Below are positions 8,409 through 17,327 of a stretch of 59,225 bases of DNA, in pieces; the stretch's first letter is position 1, and each line of letters opens with the position of its first letter. This DNA comes from Streptosporangiaceae bacterium (GTDB lineage Bacteria > Actinomycetota > Actinomycetes > Streptosporangiales > Streptosporangiaceae), in the NCBI GenBank assembly GCA_025934635.1, contig JAICWX010000009.1:1-59225 (forward strand). The letters are read 5' to 3'. The position numbers were made by a program, and so were the translations under genes. The notes beneath the pieces were generated by a model that worked only from the letters and a program-made list of their open reading frames with translations, did no database searches and was not told where the DNA came from.

Positions 8409-9172
8409 TCGCGCCCCAGGAACTCCTCGATGGAGGTGGCGAGCGAGACCGGCGACTCGAACATCGGGTAGTGCCCGGCGTCGGGCAGGATGGTCATCTC
8501 CCCGGCGGGGAAGAAGACCAGCCAGGTCTGCTCCATCACGTCGGCGGACAGGGCCGGGTCGTTCACCCCCACGATCACCTTGACCGGCGGCTGGCCGTCC
8601 GCCTGCGCCTTGGCCAGGTCCGAGAAATCGGACTTGGCCCAGGCCTGCAGGTACGCGGCGAACGCGGGCACCGCGGAGTTCTCCAGCGAGTGCTGGACCA
8701 GCAGGTTGACGAACGTCGCGGTCAGCTTGCTGCCGGTGGTGAAGTCGATGATCGCGGCCCGGTTGCCCGCGTTGCCCGCCGCGCCGGAGAACAGCTCCCA
8801 GCCCTGCTCGTCCATCGGCACCGCGTTGGCCGGCACCGGGTTGATGCCGATCAGCTTGCGCACCCGGTCCGGTGACTGGAGCAGGATCTGGTGGGCGATC
8901 TTGCCGCCCATCGAGTGGCCGATCACCGAGAACGTCTCCCAGCCGAGCTCGTCGGCCAGGGCGACCGCGTCGGTGGCGGCCTCCTCCATGGTGAACTCGC
9001 CGGGAACCTGCTGGCGCTCGCCGTAGCCGCGCAGGTCCATAAAGGCGTAGGTGTAAGCCGAGCGGTCCAGGTAGTCCGGCAGCGAACCCCAGCCCCGGGC
9101 CGAGCCGAACCAGCCGTGCACCGCCAGCACGTGATGGTCACCGGACCCGATGCTCACTACCGAACTCGTCAT
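8405..9172 (-). CDS. Alpha/beta hydrolase
   Basis: A 255-residue alpha/beta-hydrolase fold enzyme with a complete triad: Ser87 in GHSMGG, Asp205 in VGVNDPAL and His234 in DAGHYPMFE. The oxyanion region HGWFGSARGW is at about 19-28. The ATG at 9172 has GGGAGGG about 7 nt upstream and gives the usual family length; the frame upstream to 9337 is non-homologous. It sits 41 nt after the MFS gene and overlaps the P450 start by 4 bp, so it probably hydrolyses an ester or lactone in the same pathway. Confidence 0.88.
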   Translation of the reverse strand: MTSSVVSIGSGDHHVLAVHGWFGSARGWGSLPDYLDRSAYTYAFMDLRGYGERQQVPGEFTMEEAATDAVALADELGWETFSVIGHSMGGKIAHQILLQSPDRVRKLIGINPVPANAVPMDEQGWELFSGAAGNAGNRAAIIDFTTGSKLTATFVNLLVQHSLENSAVPAFAAYLQAWAKSDFSDLAKAQADGQPPVKVIVGVNDPALSADVMEQTWLVFFPAGEMTILPDAGHYPMFESPVSLATSIEEFLGRE

Positions 9173-9213
9173 GCCGCCGCCCTCCCGCGTTACGTCCTGT
9201 GGTTGAGCCGACT

Positions 9214-10683
9214 CTAGCGAGCGGGCGGTGCGTCCGTCACGACCCGCCGCGCCATCCTGACGTAAGGGTCCCACGGGACCGGCAGCATAACGGTCTCGTC
9301 CGACGACCGCGAGGGCACCGCGGCGGCCTCCCACCACGGCCGCGGCAGCACGACGGTCTCATCCGGCGGCCGCGGCAGGACGACGGCGACGTCGGGAATG
9401 GCCGGGATGCGCTGCTCTTCGCCGACGGTGCCACGGCGCAGGATCAGCGTCGTGTAGGCCAGGACCGCGCCGCCGACCGCCACCAGGGCGCCGGACGCGC
9501 CGAGCAGGCTGGCCAGCACCGGGGCGACCGCAGACCCGATCACGATCCCGGCGATCGAGGCGGGGAAGGCCAGCCCGTAGGCCCGGCCGAACACGTCCTC
9601 GTCGAGGGTCCGCTGGAGCATCGTGTCGGTGAGGATCTCCACCAGCATGGCGCCGAGCCCGGTGAGGCCGGTCAGCACGACGGCCGCGAGCGGCCAGTGG
9701 GTGACCGCGAGCAGCAGGGTGGGCAACCCGGCGGAGGCCAGCGCGGCCGCCTGCACCAGGTGCGGCCGGGAGCTGCGGCTGGCCCGCCCGGCCAGCGCCG
9801 TGCCGGCCAGGCCGCCCGCGCCGATGGCGGCGAACAGGTAGCCGTACCCCTGCGCGCCCAGCCCGGTCTGGCCGGCGACCAGGAGCAGCAGCACGGTCTG
9901 GGTGCCGTACAGGAAGCTGCACATGATGTCGGCGCCGATCAGCCGCAGCGCCTGGGGATGCTGGCGCAGCGCCGCTGCGCCTTCCGCCAGCTCGTCGACC
10001 ATGCCCCGGACAAGGCCGGCACTGAACAGGCCGGCCGGGAGCTCTGCCAGCTGGCCCTGGGCGGAACGCCGGGTGGCGAACACGCTGCGGTCCTTGACGG
10101 CCAGCACCGCGAGCGCGGCGAGGCCGAAGGTCAGGGCGTTCGCGGCGAACGCGGCCGCGGGCGAGCCGAGGAACAGCAGCACGCCGCCGAGCGCCGGGCC
10201 GAGGATGATGCTGGCGCCGCCGACGGCGGACCGGGCGGCGTTGGCGCCGGGCAGGTCGGCATCGTCGACGACGCGCGGGGTGACCGCGGCCACGCACGGC
10301 ATGTACGGGGCGGCGGCGATGGTGGCCGCGGCCGCGATCACCGGGGCGAGCGCGATGGGCAGCCCGGCCGCGGCCACTGCGGCCAGCAGGAGCATGAGCG
10401 CCACCCGGGCCAGGTCACAGATGATCATGATGCGGCGCCGGTCGAACCGGTCGGCCAGCACCCCGCCCACCGGGCCGAGCACCACGACCGGCACCACCCG
10501 GGCCGCCGTGGTGACGCCCGCCCACACCGCCGAGTGGGTGCGGTCGTAGACCAGCACGACTAGGGACAGGTTGTACAGCCAGTCGCCGACCTGGGACACG
10601 GCCAGGCCGGACAGCAGGAAACGGAAGTCCGGGTAGCGGAGCGCGGCGCGGATGGTCCCGGAGTGGGCGTTCGTCATCGTCAT
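9214..10683 (-). CDS. MFS transporter with repetitive acidic/proline tail
   Basis: A 489-residue major facilitator of the EntS/MFS_3-like group: twelve predicted membrane segments (about 20-415) and the loop motif GGVLADRFDRRR after segment 2. Export of a small molecule is likely. The last 65 residues are an unusual hydrophilic tail with imperfect repeats (VAVVLPRPPDE, TVVLPRPW, TVMLPVPW). The start is ATG 10683 or the in-frame ATG 10677. It is the first gene of the operon with hydrolase and P450, suggesting uptake or export of their substrate or product. Confidence 0.88.
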   Translation of the reverse strand: MTMTNAHSGTIRAALRYPDFRFLLSGLAVSQVGDWLYNLSLVVLVYDRTHSAVWAGVTTAARVVPVVVLGPVGGVLADRFDRRRIMIICDLARVALMLLLAAVAAAGLPIALAPVIAAAATIAAAPYMPCVAAVTPRVVDDADLPGANAARSAVGGASIILGPALGGVLLFLGSPAAAFAANALTFGLAALAVLAVKDRSVFATRRSAQGQLAELPAGLFSAGLVRGMVDELAEGAAALRQHPQALRLIGADIMCSFLYGTQTVLLLLVAGQTGLGAQGYGYLFAAIGAGGLAGTALAGRASRSSRPHLVQAAALASAGLPTLLLAVTHWPLAAVVLTGLTGLGAMLVEILTDTMLQRTLDEDVFGRAYGLAFPASIAGIVIGSAVAPVLASLLGASGALVAVGGAVLAYTTLILRRGTVGEEQRIPAIPDVAVVLPRPPDETVVLPRPWWEAAAVPSRSSDETVMLPVPWDPYVRMARRVVTDAPPAR

Positions 10684-10797
10684 GCCTTCACGGTCCGGCT
10701 AAGGCCCGGGCCCGCACATTGGCGCGCCGCCGTAGCCGGGCCGGCTCACCCGCTTAGATATGCCGAACGGGTGCCCTACGCGCGGTCCCTGACCCCC

Positions 10798-13700
10798 TTA
10801 GCCGGTGATGCCGAGGCGGTGCGCCACGGCGGCGGCCTCGACCCGGCTGTCGACGCCGAGCTTGGCCAGGATGTTGGACACGTGCACGCTGGCCGTCTTC
10901 GGGCTGATGAACAGGGACTCCGCGATCTGCGGGTTGGACCGGCCGCCGGCCAGCAGGACCAGGATCTCCTGCTCGCGCTCGGTCAGGCCGAAGCGGGCCA
11001 GCGGGTCTTCGGGCGGGGCGGTCACCGTCTCCGCGGCCGGCTCGTCCAGGCTCAGCCGGGTCCGGCGGGCCAGCGCGGCCGCCTCGTTCGCGATCGGCGT
11101 CGCCCCGACCCGGCGGGCCAGCGCGTAGGCTTCGCGCACGCCACGGCCGGCGGTGTCCCGGTCCCCCGCCGCCACGGCCGCCTCGGCCAGCCGGAGCAGG
11201 GTGTAGGCCAGCGGATAGGGCTCGGCGGCCGACCGCCACGCGCCGGCCGCCGCGGACCAGGCCGCCACGTCCTGCCGGCCGGCCGCGCGTGCGAGTTCGG
11301 CGGCGACCAGCGCCTGGTACCCGGACGAGGCGGCGTTGGGTGCGGCCAGGCCCGCGGCGAGCGAGGCTAGTTCCTGATGCCGGGCCGCGGCGCCGTCCGG
11401 GACCTGTTCGCGCCGGTCACGCGCCCGGGTGGCGTCGTCCGCCTCGGTCCTGGCGGCCAGCCACAGCAGCGGCCAGAGGTAGCGGCCCGATACCGGCGAG
11501 TCGTAGTCGGCCAGCCCGCTGGCGGTGAGGCGGCGGGCGGCGGCCAGCTCGCCCCGGCCGTGCGCGGCCAGCGCGTCGGCGTACAGCAAGGTGAGGGCGT
11601 ACTGCTCGTCCCGGGTCTGGCCGAGGGCGCGGCGGGCGGCCCGCACGTTCTCGTCGGCGTCGGCGTACCGCCCGGTCATCGCGGCCAGTTCGGCGCGCAA
11701 CTGCAGGACGGTCGCGGCGAAGACGCCCTCGGGCATGGCGTTCAGCGCCTGCGTGCCCAGTTGCTCCGCCTCGTTCCAGTGCCCCATGCGGACCAGGCTC
11801 TCGACGAGGTTGCCGGTCAGGAAGGCCCCCAGGGACCGGGCCAGCCCGACTCGCCCGGCCAGCTCGATCCCGGCCCGGGCCGCCTCGGCCGCCTCCTCGT
11901 GGCGGCCGTGCAGTTCCAGGACGTCGGAGATGTTGATGTAGGCGCGCAGCGCGGTGAAGTGCGCGCCGATGCTGGTGGCCAGGGCCAGGCCGGCCCGGGA
12001 GTCATCGAGGCCGGCGACGGCATCGTCGGCGCTCAGGTAGCCGCGGACCGAGCCGAGGGTGATGGACGAGTCGGCCTCTTGCTGGACCGCGCCAGTCTCG
12101 CGGGCCGCCCGCACCGCCCGGCCAGCCAGGCTCAGCGCGGCGTCCAGGTCGTTGGCGCGCCAGACCGAGTTGGCCAGCGAGGACAAGACAACGGCATGGG
12201 CCCTGGTCACCTCGTCGGCGGGCAGCAGGGCGAGGGCCTCCTCCAGGGTGGTCACCGATTCGGCTTCCCGGCCGGTGTCCCGCAGGCAGCGGGCGCGCCG
12301 GTCCAGCACCAGCGCGCGCCGGACCGCGTCACCCTCGGCCGGGAGCCCGGCCAGGGCCTGGTCGAGCAGGGACAGCGAGCGGTCGATGGCGCCCGCCTGG
12401 TAGGCGGCCTCGCCGGCCATGGTGGTCACCTCCGCCTGGTCCAGGCCGGTGCGCTGCTCCGCATCGGGCACCCGGGGCCAGATCTCCAGCGCCCGCTCCA
12501 GGTGCCGCTGGGCCTCGGCCGGGGCGAACGAGGTGAGCGCGTGCCGGGCCGCGGCGATCGCGGCGGGCAGCGCGCGGGGCAGGTCGAGGGCGGCGTACCA
12601 GTGGTGGGCGAGGGCGGCGGGCACCGTCGCGTCATCGCCGGCCAGGCCCGGGTCGCGGGTGAGCGCCTCGCCGTAGGCGGCGTGCAGGCCGCCCCGCTCC
12701 CCCGGGAGCATGTCCTCGTAGACCGCGTCCCGGGTGAGCGCGTGCCGGAAGGCGTAGCTCCGGCCGGTGTGGTCGACCACGAGCAGGTGGCTCTCGACGG
12801 CCTCGCGCAGCCCGGCGTAGAACTCGGCGTCGCCGACGCCCGCCACCTCGGCGAGCAGCTTGTCGGGCACGCTGCGGCCGGCCACCGCCGCGGTCCGCAG
12901 CAGCCGCTGGGCGCCCGCGCTCAGTGCGTCCGCCCGGCTCAGCAGCACATCGGCCAGGGACGGCGGCAGGTCGGCCGGGTCACCGCCGCCCTGCATCACC
13001 CCGGCCAGCTCCTCCACCAGGTAGGCGTTGCCGCCGGACCGGTCGAAGACCAGGTCGACGAGCCCGGTAGCGGGCGCGGTGCCGAGGATCGCGCCGAGCT
13101 GAGCGGCGACCTCGCCGGGCTCGAACCGGTGCAGCTCCACGTGCTGCACCGTGCGGAGCCGCTCCCAGCTGGCGATCAGCGGTCGCAGCGGATGGCGCCG
13201 GTTCAGCTCGTCGGAGCGGTAGGTGGCCAGCAGCACTACCCGGACCCCGCGCAGCGACCTGATCAGGAAGGAGACCAGCTCCCGGGAGGACTGGTCGGAC
13301 CAGTGCAGGTCCTCCAGGACCAGCAGCAGCGGCCGTTTGGCGCTGAGCCGTCCGAGCAGCCCGAGGACCAGCTCGAGGAGCTGGGACACCTGGATCCCGT
13401 CGGCGGCCGGCTCGGCCCCGCGGTCTTCCAGCCCGGCCCCGGGGTCCAGCTCGGGCAGCAGCCGGCCGAGGCCGCGGCGGGCCGGGCCGAGGACCTCGGC
13501 CAGCTCGCCCCGGGACATGGTCCGGGCCAGCGTGCGCAGCGCATCGATGAGGGGGGCCAGCGGCAGGCCCTCGGCGCCGAGCTCGACGCAGTGCCCGGTC
13601 AGCACGGTGAAGCCGGAACTACCGGCCTGCCCGGCCAATTCGGTGACCAGGCGCGTCTTGCCGACGCCGGCCTCGCCCGCGACGATCGCGAACCCGGGCT

Positions 13701-13800
13701 CGCCCGCCCGGGCCCGGTCGCACAGCGCGGTGAGCGCCGCGACCTCGTCCCGTCGCCCGACGAAGACCGGGCTCTGCAACCCCTCGCTCATAGCGGTCAC
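10798..13800 (-). CDS. Large LuxR-family (LAL) AAA transcriptional regulator
   Basis: A 1000-residue LAL regulator. An N-terminal STAND/AAA ATPase carries Walker A GEAGVGKT (42-49) and Walker B LLLVLEDLHWSD (about 160-171). A long alpha-helical TPR-like middle (about 400-900) and a C-terminal LuxR helix-turn-helix (about 935-1000; LTEREQEILVLLAGG, SPKTASVHV) follow. Such proteins integrate ATP binding and an inducer to activate nearby genes. Start GTG 13800 or ATG 13791. It lies between two MFS genes on the same strand, which are plausible targets. Confidence 0.92.
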   Translation of the reverse strand: MTAMSEGLQSPVFVGRRDEVAALTALCDRARAGEPGFAIVAGEAGVGKTRLVTELAGQAGSSGFTVLTGHCVELGAEGLPLAPLIDALRTLARTMSRGELAEVLGPARRGLGRLLPELDPGAGLEDRGAEPAADGIQVSQLLELVLGLLGRLSAKRPLLLVLEDLHWSDQSSRELVSFLIRSLRGVRVVLLATYRSDELNRRHPLRPLIASWERLRTVQHVELHRFEPGEVAAQLGAILGTAPATGLVDLVFDRSGGNAYLVEELAGVMQGGGDPADLPPSLADVLLSRADALSAGAQRLLRTAAVAGRSVPDKLLAEVAGVGDAEFYAGLREAVESHLLVVDHTGRSYAFRHALTRDAVYEDMLPGERGGLHAAYGEALTRDPGLAGDDATVPAALAHHWYAALDLPRALPAAIAAARHALTSFAPAEAQRHLERALEIWPRVPDAEQRTGLDQAEVTTMAGEAAYQAGAIDRSLSLLDQALAGLPAEGDAVRRALVLDRRARCLRDTGREAESVTTLEEALALLPADEVTRAHAVVLSSLANSVWRANDLDAALSLAGRAVRAARETGAVQQEADSSITLGSVRGYLSADDAVAGLDDSRAGLALATSIGAHFTALRAYINISDVLELHGRHEEAAEAARAGIELAGRVGLARSLGAFLTGNLVESLVRMGHWNEAEQLGTQALNAMPEGVFAATVLQLRAELAAMTGRYADADENVRAARRALGQTRDEQYALTLLYADALAAHGRGELAAARRLTASGLADYDSPVSGRYLWPLLWLAARTEADDATRARDRREQVPDGAAARHQELASLAAGLAAPNAASSGYQALVAAELARAAGRQDVAAWSAAAGAWRSAAEPYPLAYTLLRLAEAAVAAGDRDTAGRGVREAYALARRVGATPIANEAAALARRTRLSLDEPAAETVTAPPEDPLARFGLTEREQEILVLLAGGRSNPQIAESLFISPKTASVHVSNILAKLGVDSRVEAAAVAHRLGITG

Positions 13801-13879
13801 GCTGCCACAGCCGGGGCGCGGAGGGTAGCCCGGGGCGGGTGGCCAACTCGTTCGGTAGATAAAAGCCCTGGCTGCGGAC

Positions 13880-15148
13880 CTAGGCGGGCGGGGTGGCGCG
13901 GCCGGTGAGGGGGCCGCGGAGGACGAGGGCCGCGACGATGGTGGCGGCGCCCGCGATCGCCATGGCGGGGCCGGCGCCGAGGGTGCCGGCCAGCGCGCCG
14001 GTCACGGCCGGGATCAGGCCCTGGCCGCCCATCGCCCCGGTCGAGTTGAGGCCGAAGCCCTGCCCGCGGCGCCGTTCCGGCAGGCTTTCGAGGAAGGCCT
14101 GCTGGAGGCCGAGCTGGTAGGCGAAACCGGAACCGCAGGCCAGCAGGGCCAGCGCGGCCAGCGGCAGCGGCGGCCGGAACGGCAGCGCCAGCAGGGGTGC
14201 GCCCATGGCCACGACCAGCGGGAACGCCAGGCGCCGACGGGCCGCGGGCGGGCAGAACCGGGCCGCCAGCAGGTCACCGAGGAGCATCCCGGCCGGCACC
14301 GCGGCGAGCAGCGGCGCCGCCGCGCTGGCCGGATGACCCAGTGCCGCGGTATACGGCACGATGAGCGACTCGGCCCCGGTGACGAACCAGGCGGGCAGCC
14401 ACTGCGCGAGGAGCAGGCCGCGGACGGCGGGGTTGGCCAGTAGTTCGGCGTGACCGGACAGGGTGTCGCGGATCAGGCCGCGCCGTCGTCCCTGCTCCCG
14501 CTGGCCGGCCGCGGGGAGCTTACGGGCCGGCCGGGGCCGCAGGCCCAGCCGGATGAGGGCGGCGTTGGCGGCCAGCGCGCCGCCCGCGGCCAGCAGCAGC
14601 CAGCGGGCCGGGACCACGGCCAGGATGGCGCCGGCCGCGCCGAGGCCAGCCAGCTGGGTCGCCGAGCCGGTCAGGCTGAAGACCGAGCGGCCGAGGACGT
14701 AACGGTCCCCGTCGAGCAGCTCGGGGAGCAGGCCGGACAGGGCGGCGGTGAACACCGGGGCGGTCGTCGCCGCGACCGCGACCAGCGCCAGCATGACCGG
14801 GATCGGCAGGGCCGGCCACAGGCCGATCACCAGCCCGGGTACGGCCCGGGCGAGCAGGCCGGCCCCGATGACCAGGCGCGGCGGCAGCCGGTCGGCGAGC
14901 GCGGTGAACAGCGCGCCGCCCACGGCCTGCGGCGCGAAGCCCGCGCTGAACGCGAGCGCGGTCCACAGCGCCGACCGGGTCTGGGCGAAGACGAGCACCG
15001 ACAGGCCGAGGACCTCGAACTCGAAGCCGAGAACGTACATGAACATCGCGGCCGCCATCACCCGGAACTCCCGGACGGCGAACACCGAACGGTACGTCGC
15101 CCGCGCGGGGGCGGGTGCTGGGGTGGTCGCGTTCGTGGTGGCGGTCAT
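13880..15148 (-). CDS. MFS transporter
   Basis: A 422-residue major facilitator with about twelve hydrophobic segments and the loop ALADRLPPRL after segment 2, resembling MFS_3 drug-efflux proteins. Start ATG 15148, or ATG 15157 nine bases upstream; the frame further upstream overlaps the divergent regulator and is not credible. The 68-bp gap to the divergent ArsR/DUF5937 gene contains a candidate operator (15188-15205), so it is probably repressed by that regulator. The substrate is unknown. Confidence 0.88.
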   Translation of the reverse strand: MTATTNATTPAPAPARATYRSVFAVREFRVMAAAMFMYVLGFEFEVLGLSVLVFAQTRSALWTALAFSAGFAPQAVGGALFTALADRLPPRLVIGAGLLARAVPGLVIGLWPALPIPVMLALVAVAATTAPVFTAALSGLLPELLDGDRYVLGRSVFSLTGSATQLAGLGAAGAILAVVPARWLLLAAGGALAANAALIRLGLRPRPARKLPAAGQREQGRRRGLIRDTLSGHAELLANPAVRGLLLAQWLPAWFVTGAESLIVPYTAALGHPASAAAPLLAAVPAGMLLGDLLAARFCPPAARRRLAFPLVVAMGAPLLALPFRPPLPLAALALLACGSGFAYQLGLQQAFLESLPERRRGQGFGLNSTGAMGGQGLIPAVTGALAGTLGAGPAMAIAGAATIVAALVLRGPLTGRATPPA

Positions 15149-15187
15149 GCATGCCATCGTGCGAGCCCGGCGCTCCGGAGCGTACTG

Positions 15188-15205
15188 TTTCGTCTCAGGA
15201 CGAAA
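15188..15205. promoter_or_regulatory. Candidate operator between MFS and ArsR/DUF5937 genes
   Basis: Perfect 7-nt inverted arms TTTCGTC (15188-15194) and GACGAAA (15199-15205) around TCAG. It lies in the 68-bp divergent intergenic space, 12 nt before the regulator's GTG. ArsR-type proteins bind 12-2-12 or shorter dyads, so this is the obvious autoregulatory site. Confidence 0.6.
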
Positions 15206-15216
15206 GCTGGTGGGCC

Positions 15217-16215
15217 GTGGCGCTGCGGATCGAGGTCGGTAACGAGGACCTGACCACGAGCCGGTTCGCGGTGTCGCCGCTGTGGGAGCTGACCCACGCG
15301 CTGCGCCTGCTGGCCCTCCCGCCGGGTAACCCGAAGCTGGCGGTGCTGCGCCCGTGGCTGATCCGCGCCCGGGACCGGTACCAGGCACTGGCGCGCGCGA
15401 CGGACATCGGCGCCGTCCTGGCGCTGATGCCGCCCGGCTGGGGGGCCGATTTCCTGGCCCCGGTCCCGGCCAGCGTCGACACCACCATCGGCGAGCTGCT
15501 GGACCAGGTCCGGTCGACGCCGCCCGGCCAGGTGCGCCGGGAGGTGGCCGAGGCGCTGCGGCGGCAGCCGGGGATCGATCCCCGGGTCGAGCGCATCCTG
15601 ACCGGCGACCGGGCCGCCGGCTACCTCGCCGACGTGCTCGCCGCGGCCTGGCAGGCGCTGCTCGAGCCGGAATGGCGGACGCTGCGCGCCATCCTCGAGC
15701 GGGACGTGGTGCACCGGGCCGGCCAGCTCGCCTCGAAGGGCTGGGCCGCCGCGCTGAACGGCCTGCACGCCGACCTGGACTGGCGTCAGGGCGGTATCGA
15801 GCTCACCCGCTGGCGGACCGACGAGACCGCCGCGCTGGACGGCCGCGGCCTGCTGTTCATCCCCTCGGTGTTCGTCTGGCCGGGGCTCGCGCTGTCCCTC
15901 GAACCACCGTGGCCGCCGGCCCTGCTCTACCCGGCCCGCGGCGTGTCCGCCCTGTGGGAGCGGCCCAGCCAGGCCGGTCCCGGCACCGCGCTGGACCGGC
16001 TGCTGGGCACCTCACGGGCTGCCATCTTGCTCGCGCTGGAGGATCCGGCCAGCACCACGCAGCTGGCCGCCACGCTGGGCCAGTCCCTCGGCGGCATCGG
16101 CGACCACCTGGCCGTGCTGCGCGAGTCCGGGTTGATTACCAGAGCCAGGTCGGGACGTTCGGTGCTCTACCGGCGCACCGCGGTGGGGGATGCGCTCGCC
16201 GCCGCCGAGATCTGA
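15217..16215 (+). CDS. ArsR-family regulator with DUF5937 domain
   Basis: A 332-residue regulator. The first about 240 residues match the DUF5937 region found fused to ArsR-type winged helices in actinomycetes. Residues about 262-325 are the winged helix (SRAAILLALEDPASTTQLA, GDHLAVLRESGLITRAR). No metal-binding cysteine pair is visible in the helix, so it is probably not a metal sensor. GTG 15217 was chosen because it is the first in-frame start clear of the divergent MFS gene; the frame is open from 15115. It probably represses the adjacent MFS gene. Confidence 0.82.
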   Translation: MALRIEVGNEDLTTSRFAVSPLWELTHALRLLALPPGNPKLAVLRPWLIRARDRYQALARATDIGAVLALMPPGWGADFLAPVPASVDTTIGELLDQVRSTPPGQVRREVAEALRRQPGIDPRVERILTGDRAAGYLADVLAAAWQALLEPEWRTLRAILERDVVHRAGQLASKGWAAALNGLHADLDWRQGGIELTRWRTDETAALDGRGLLFIPSVFVWPGLALSLEPPWPPALLYPARGVSALWERPSQAGPGTALDRLLGTSRAAILLALEDPASTTQLAATLGQSLGGIGDHLAVLRESGLITRARSGRSVLYRRTAVGDALAAAEI

Positions 16216-16218
16216 GCC

Positions 16219-16563
16219 CTAGGGCAGGACGATCAGGAACACCGGCACGCCGGCTACGGTCAGCCCGCCCGCCACCTCCATGATCGTCCCCACGCCGGGC
16301 ACCGATCGGGCCTGCGCCTTGGGGAAGGCCGTCCCGGGCTCGGCCGAGATGGCCACGCAGATCAGGCACAGCACCGACCAGGCCAGCACGGCGCGGCGCC
16401 AGTTGCGCGCCCGCCAGCCCGCGATGCGCTCGCGGGTACCCGTCATGCGCGCACGGAAACCCGCGATGCGCTCACGGAAACCCGCGATGCGCTCGCGGGA
16501 ACCCGTGATGCGCGCACGGTAAGAAGCTCGCGGCGCCCGCTGGCGCCAGACGATGCCCTCCAT
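16219..16563 (-). CDS. Small membrane protein with basic heptad repeats
   Basis: A 114-residue protein of unknown family. Residues about 18-52 are five seven-residue repeats of the form RIxGxRx (RITGSRE, RIAGFRE, RIAGFRA, RMTGTRE, RIAGWRA), encoded by a 21-nt DNA tandem repeat. The repeats put Arg on two faces and Ile/Phe/Trp on others, as in a basic amphipathic helix. Two hydrophobic segments follow (AVLAWSVLCLICVAISA and the extreme C-terminus). Start ATG 16563 with GGGGAGGG about 4 nt upstream. It is convergent with the ArsR/DUF5937 gene and divergent from the DUF1707 gene. No function can be assigned. Confidence 0.65.
   Translation of the reverse strand: MEGIVWRQRAPRASYRARITGSRERIAGFRERIAGFRARMTGTRERIAGWRARNWRRAVLAWSVLCLICVAISAEPGTAFPKAQARSVPGVGTIMEVAGGLTVAGVPVFLIVLP
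16412..16520 (-). repeat. 21-nt tandem repeat inside the heptad-repeat gene
   Basis: About five copies of a 21-nt unit (core CCGCGATGCGCTC/ACGGAAAC in the plus strand) run through 16412-16520 with alternating variants (CGATGCGCTC versus TGATGCGCGC). The period keeps the reading frame, so the repeat expands in units of seven residues. Confidence 0.75.
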
Positions 16564-16653
16564 GGTCCCTCCCCGCCTTGTTGGCACCTATCCAGAGGGC
16601 GCCCCGGCCCACTTGATACGTCCGGGTCAACCGAGTTGCCCTCCGATGTCTCG

Positions 16654-16663
16654 CGATATATCG
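16654..16663. promoter_or_regulatory. Possible PadR-type operator before DUF1707 gene
   Basis: CGATATATCG is a perfect 10-bp palindrome within an A+T-rich island, about 42 nt before the DUF1707 start. The core resembles ATAT-containing sites of PadR-type repressors. No PadR gene is in the window. Confidence 0.35.
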
Positions 16664-16705
16664 TGGTCGTACTCGGGATTCCCCGTTCTTGCTACGGAGG
16701 GCACG

Positions 16706-17239
16706 ATGACACCGGGAAACAACGTGCGCGTCGGGGACGCCGACCGTGAGGCGGTCGCCGCTCAGCTGCGTGAGCATTACGCCGACGGGCGGCTGACGCT
16801 CGAGGAACTCAACGAGCGCATCGACCAGACGTTCGCGGCCAAGACCAAGGCCGACCTGAACACCGTGATGCGCGACCTCCCGCATGCTTCCCGGCCGGGG
16901 GCCGGGCTGCCGTACGCGGGCACCGGGTGGCCGGGCCAGGCCGGCAGCCAGGGGTGGCAGGGCCCGGGCTGGAACGGGCCGATGCCACCCGGGCCGGGTC
17001 AGCGCTACGACCAGGGCGGCCGGTCACGGGGCCCGGGCGGCGCCTTCGCGCCGATCCTCGGCGTGGTCTGGCTGCTGGTGATACTCGGCAGCGTCATGAT
17101 CTTCGGCCTCGGCGGCGGCGACCGGCCGTTCGCGATCGTCCTGTTCCTGGCCGCACTGGCACTGGTCAGGCGGTTGTTCGGGCTCGGCGGCAGGCGGCGC
17201 GGCCGCGGGCCGAGGGGCCCGCGCGGACGACGCCGCTAG
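16706..17239 (+). CDS. DUF1707 domain membrane protein
   Basis: A 177-residue protein. The N-terminal DUF1707 domain (about 6-58) shows the family pattern VRVGDADREAV, LREHYADGRLTLEE and ERIDQTFAAKT. A Gly/Pro-rich linker follows, then two hydrophobic segments (about 118-135 and 138-153) and a very basic Arg/Gly tail. DUF1707 is an actinomycete N-terminal module often attached to membrane segments and of unknown function. ATG 16706 with GGAGG 5 nt upstream is preferred over the open frame back to 16553. A paralogue follows at 17328. Confidence 0.85.
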   Translation: MTPGNNVRVGDADREAVAAQLREHYADGRLTLEELNERIDQTFAAKTKADLNTVMRDLPHASRPGAGLPYAGTGWPGQAGSQGWQGPGWNGPMPPGPGQRYDQGGRSRGPGGAFAPILGVVWLLVILGSVMIFGLGGGDRPFAIVLFLAALALVRRLFGLGGRRRGRGPRGPRGRRR

Positions 17240-17327
17240 CGATTCTCACCGCACCCGGGTTCCGCACCGGGACGGCTCGACTTATCGTTGAAGGTGAGGC
17301 AGCCGGCCTGGCGAATTCTGGGAGCCG

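Noticed and set aside
10740..13860. Shared CCGAACG motif near the LAL gene's upstream and downstream regions
   Set aside because: The match is short and in opposite orientation relative to the genes; too weak for an operator claim.
11377..13908. 843-residue open frame opposite the first LAL regulator
   Set aside because: Low-complexity Gln/Gly/Arg composition typical of an antisense shadow in high-GC DNA; the LAL domains on the minus strand explain the region.
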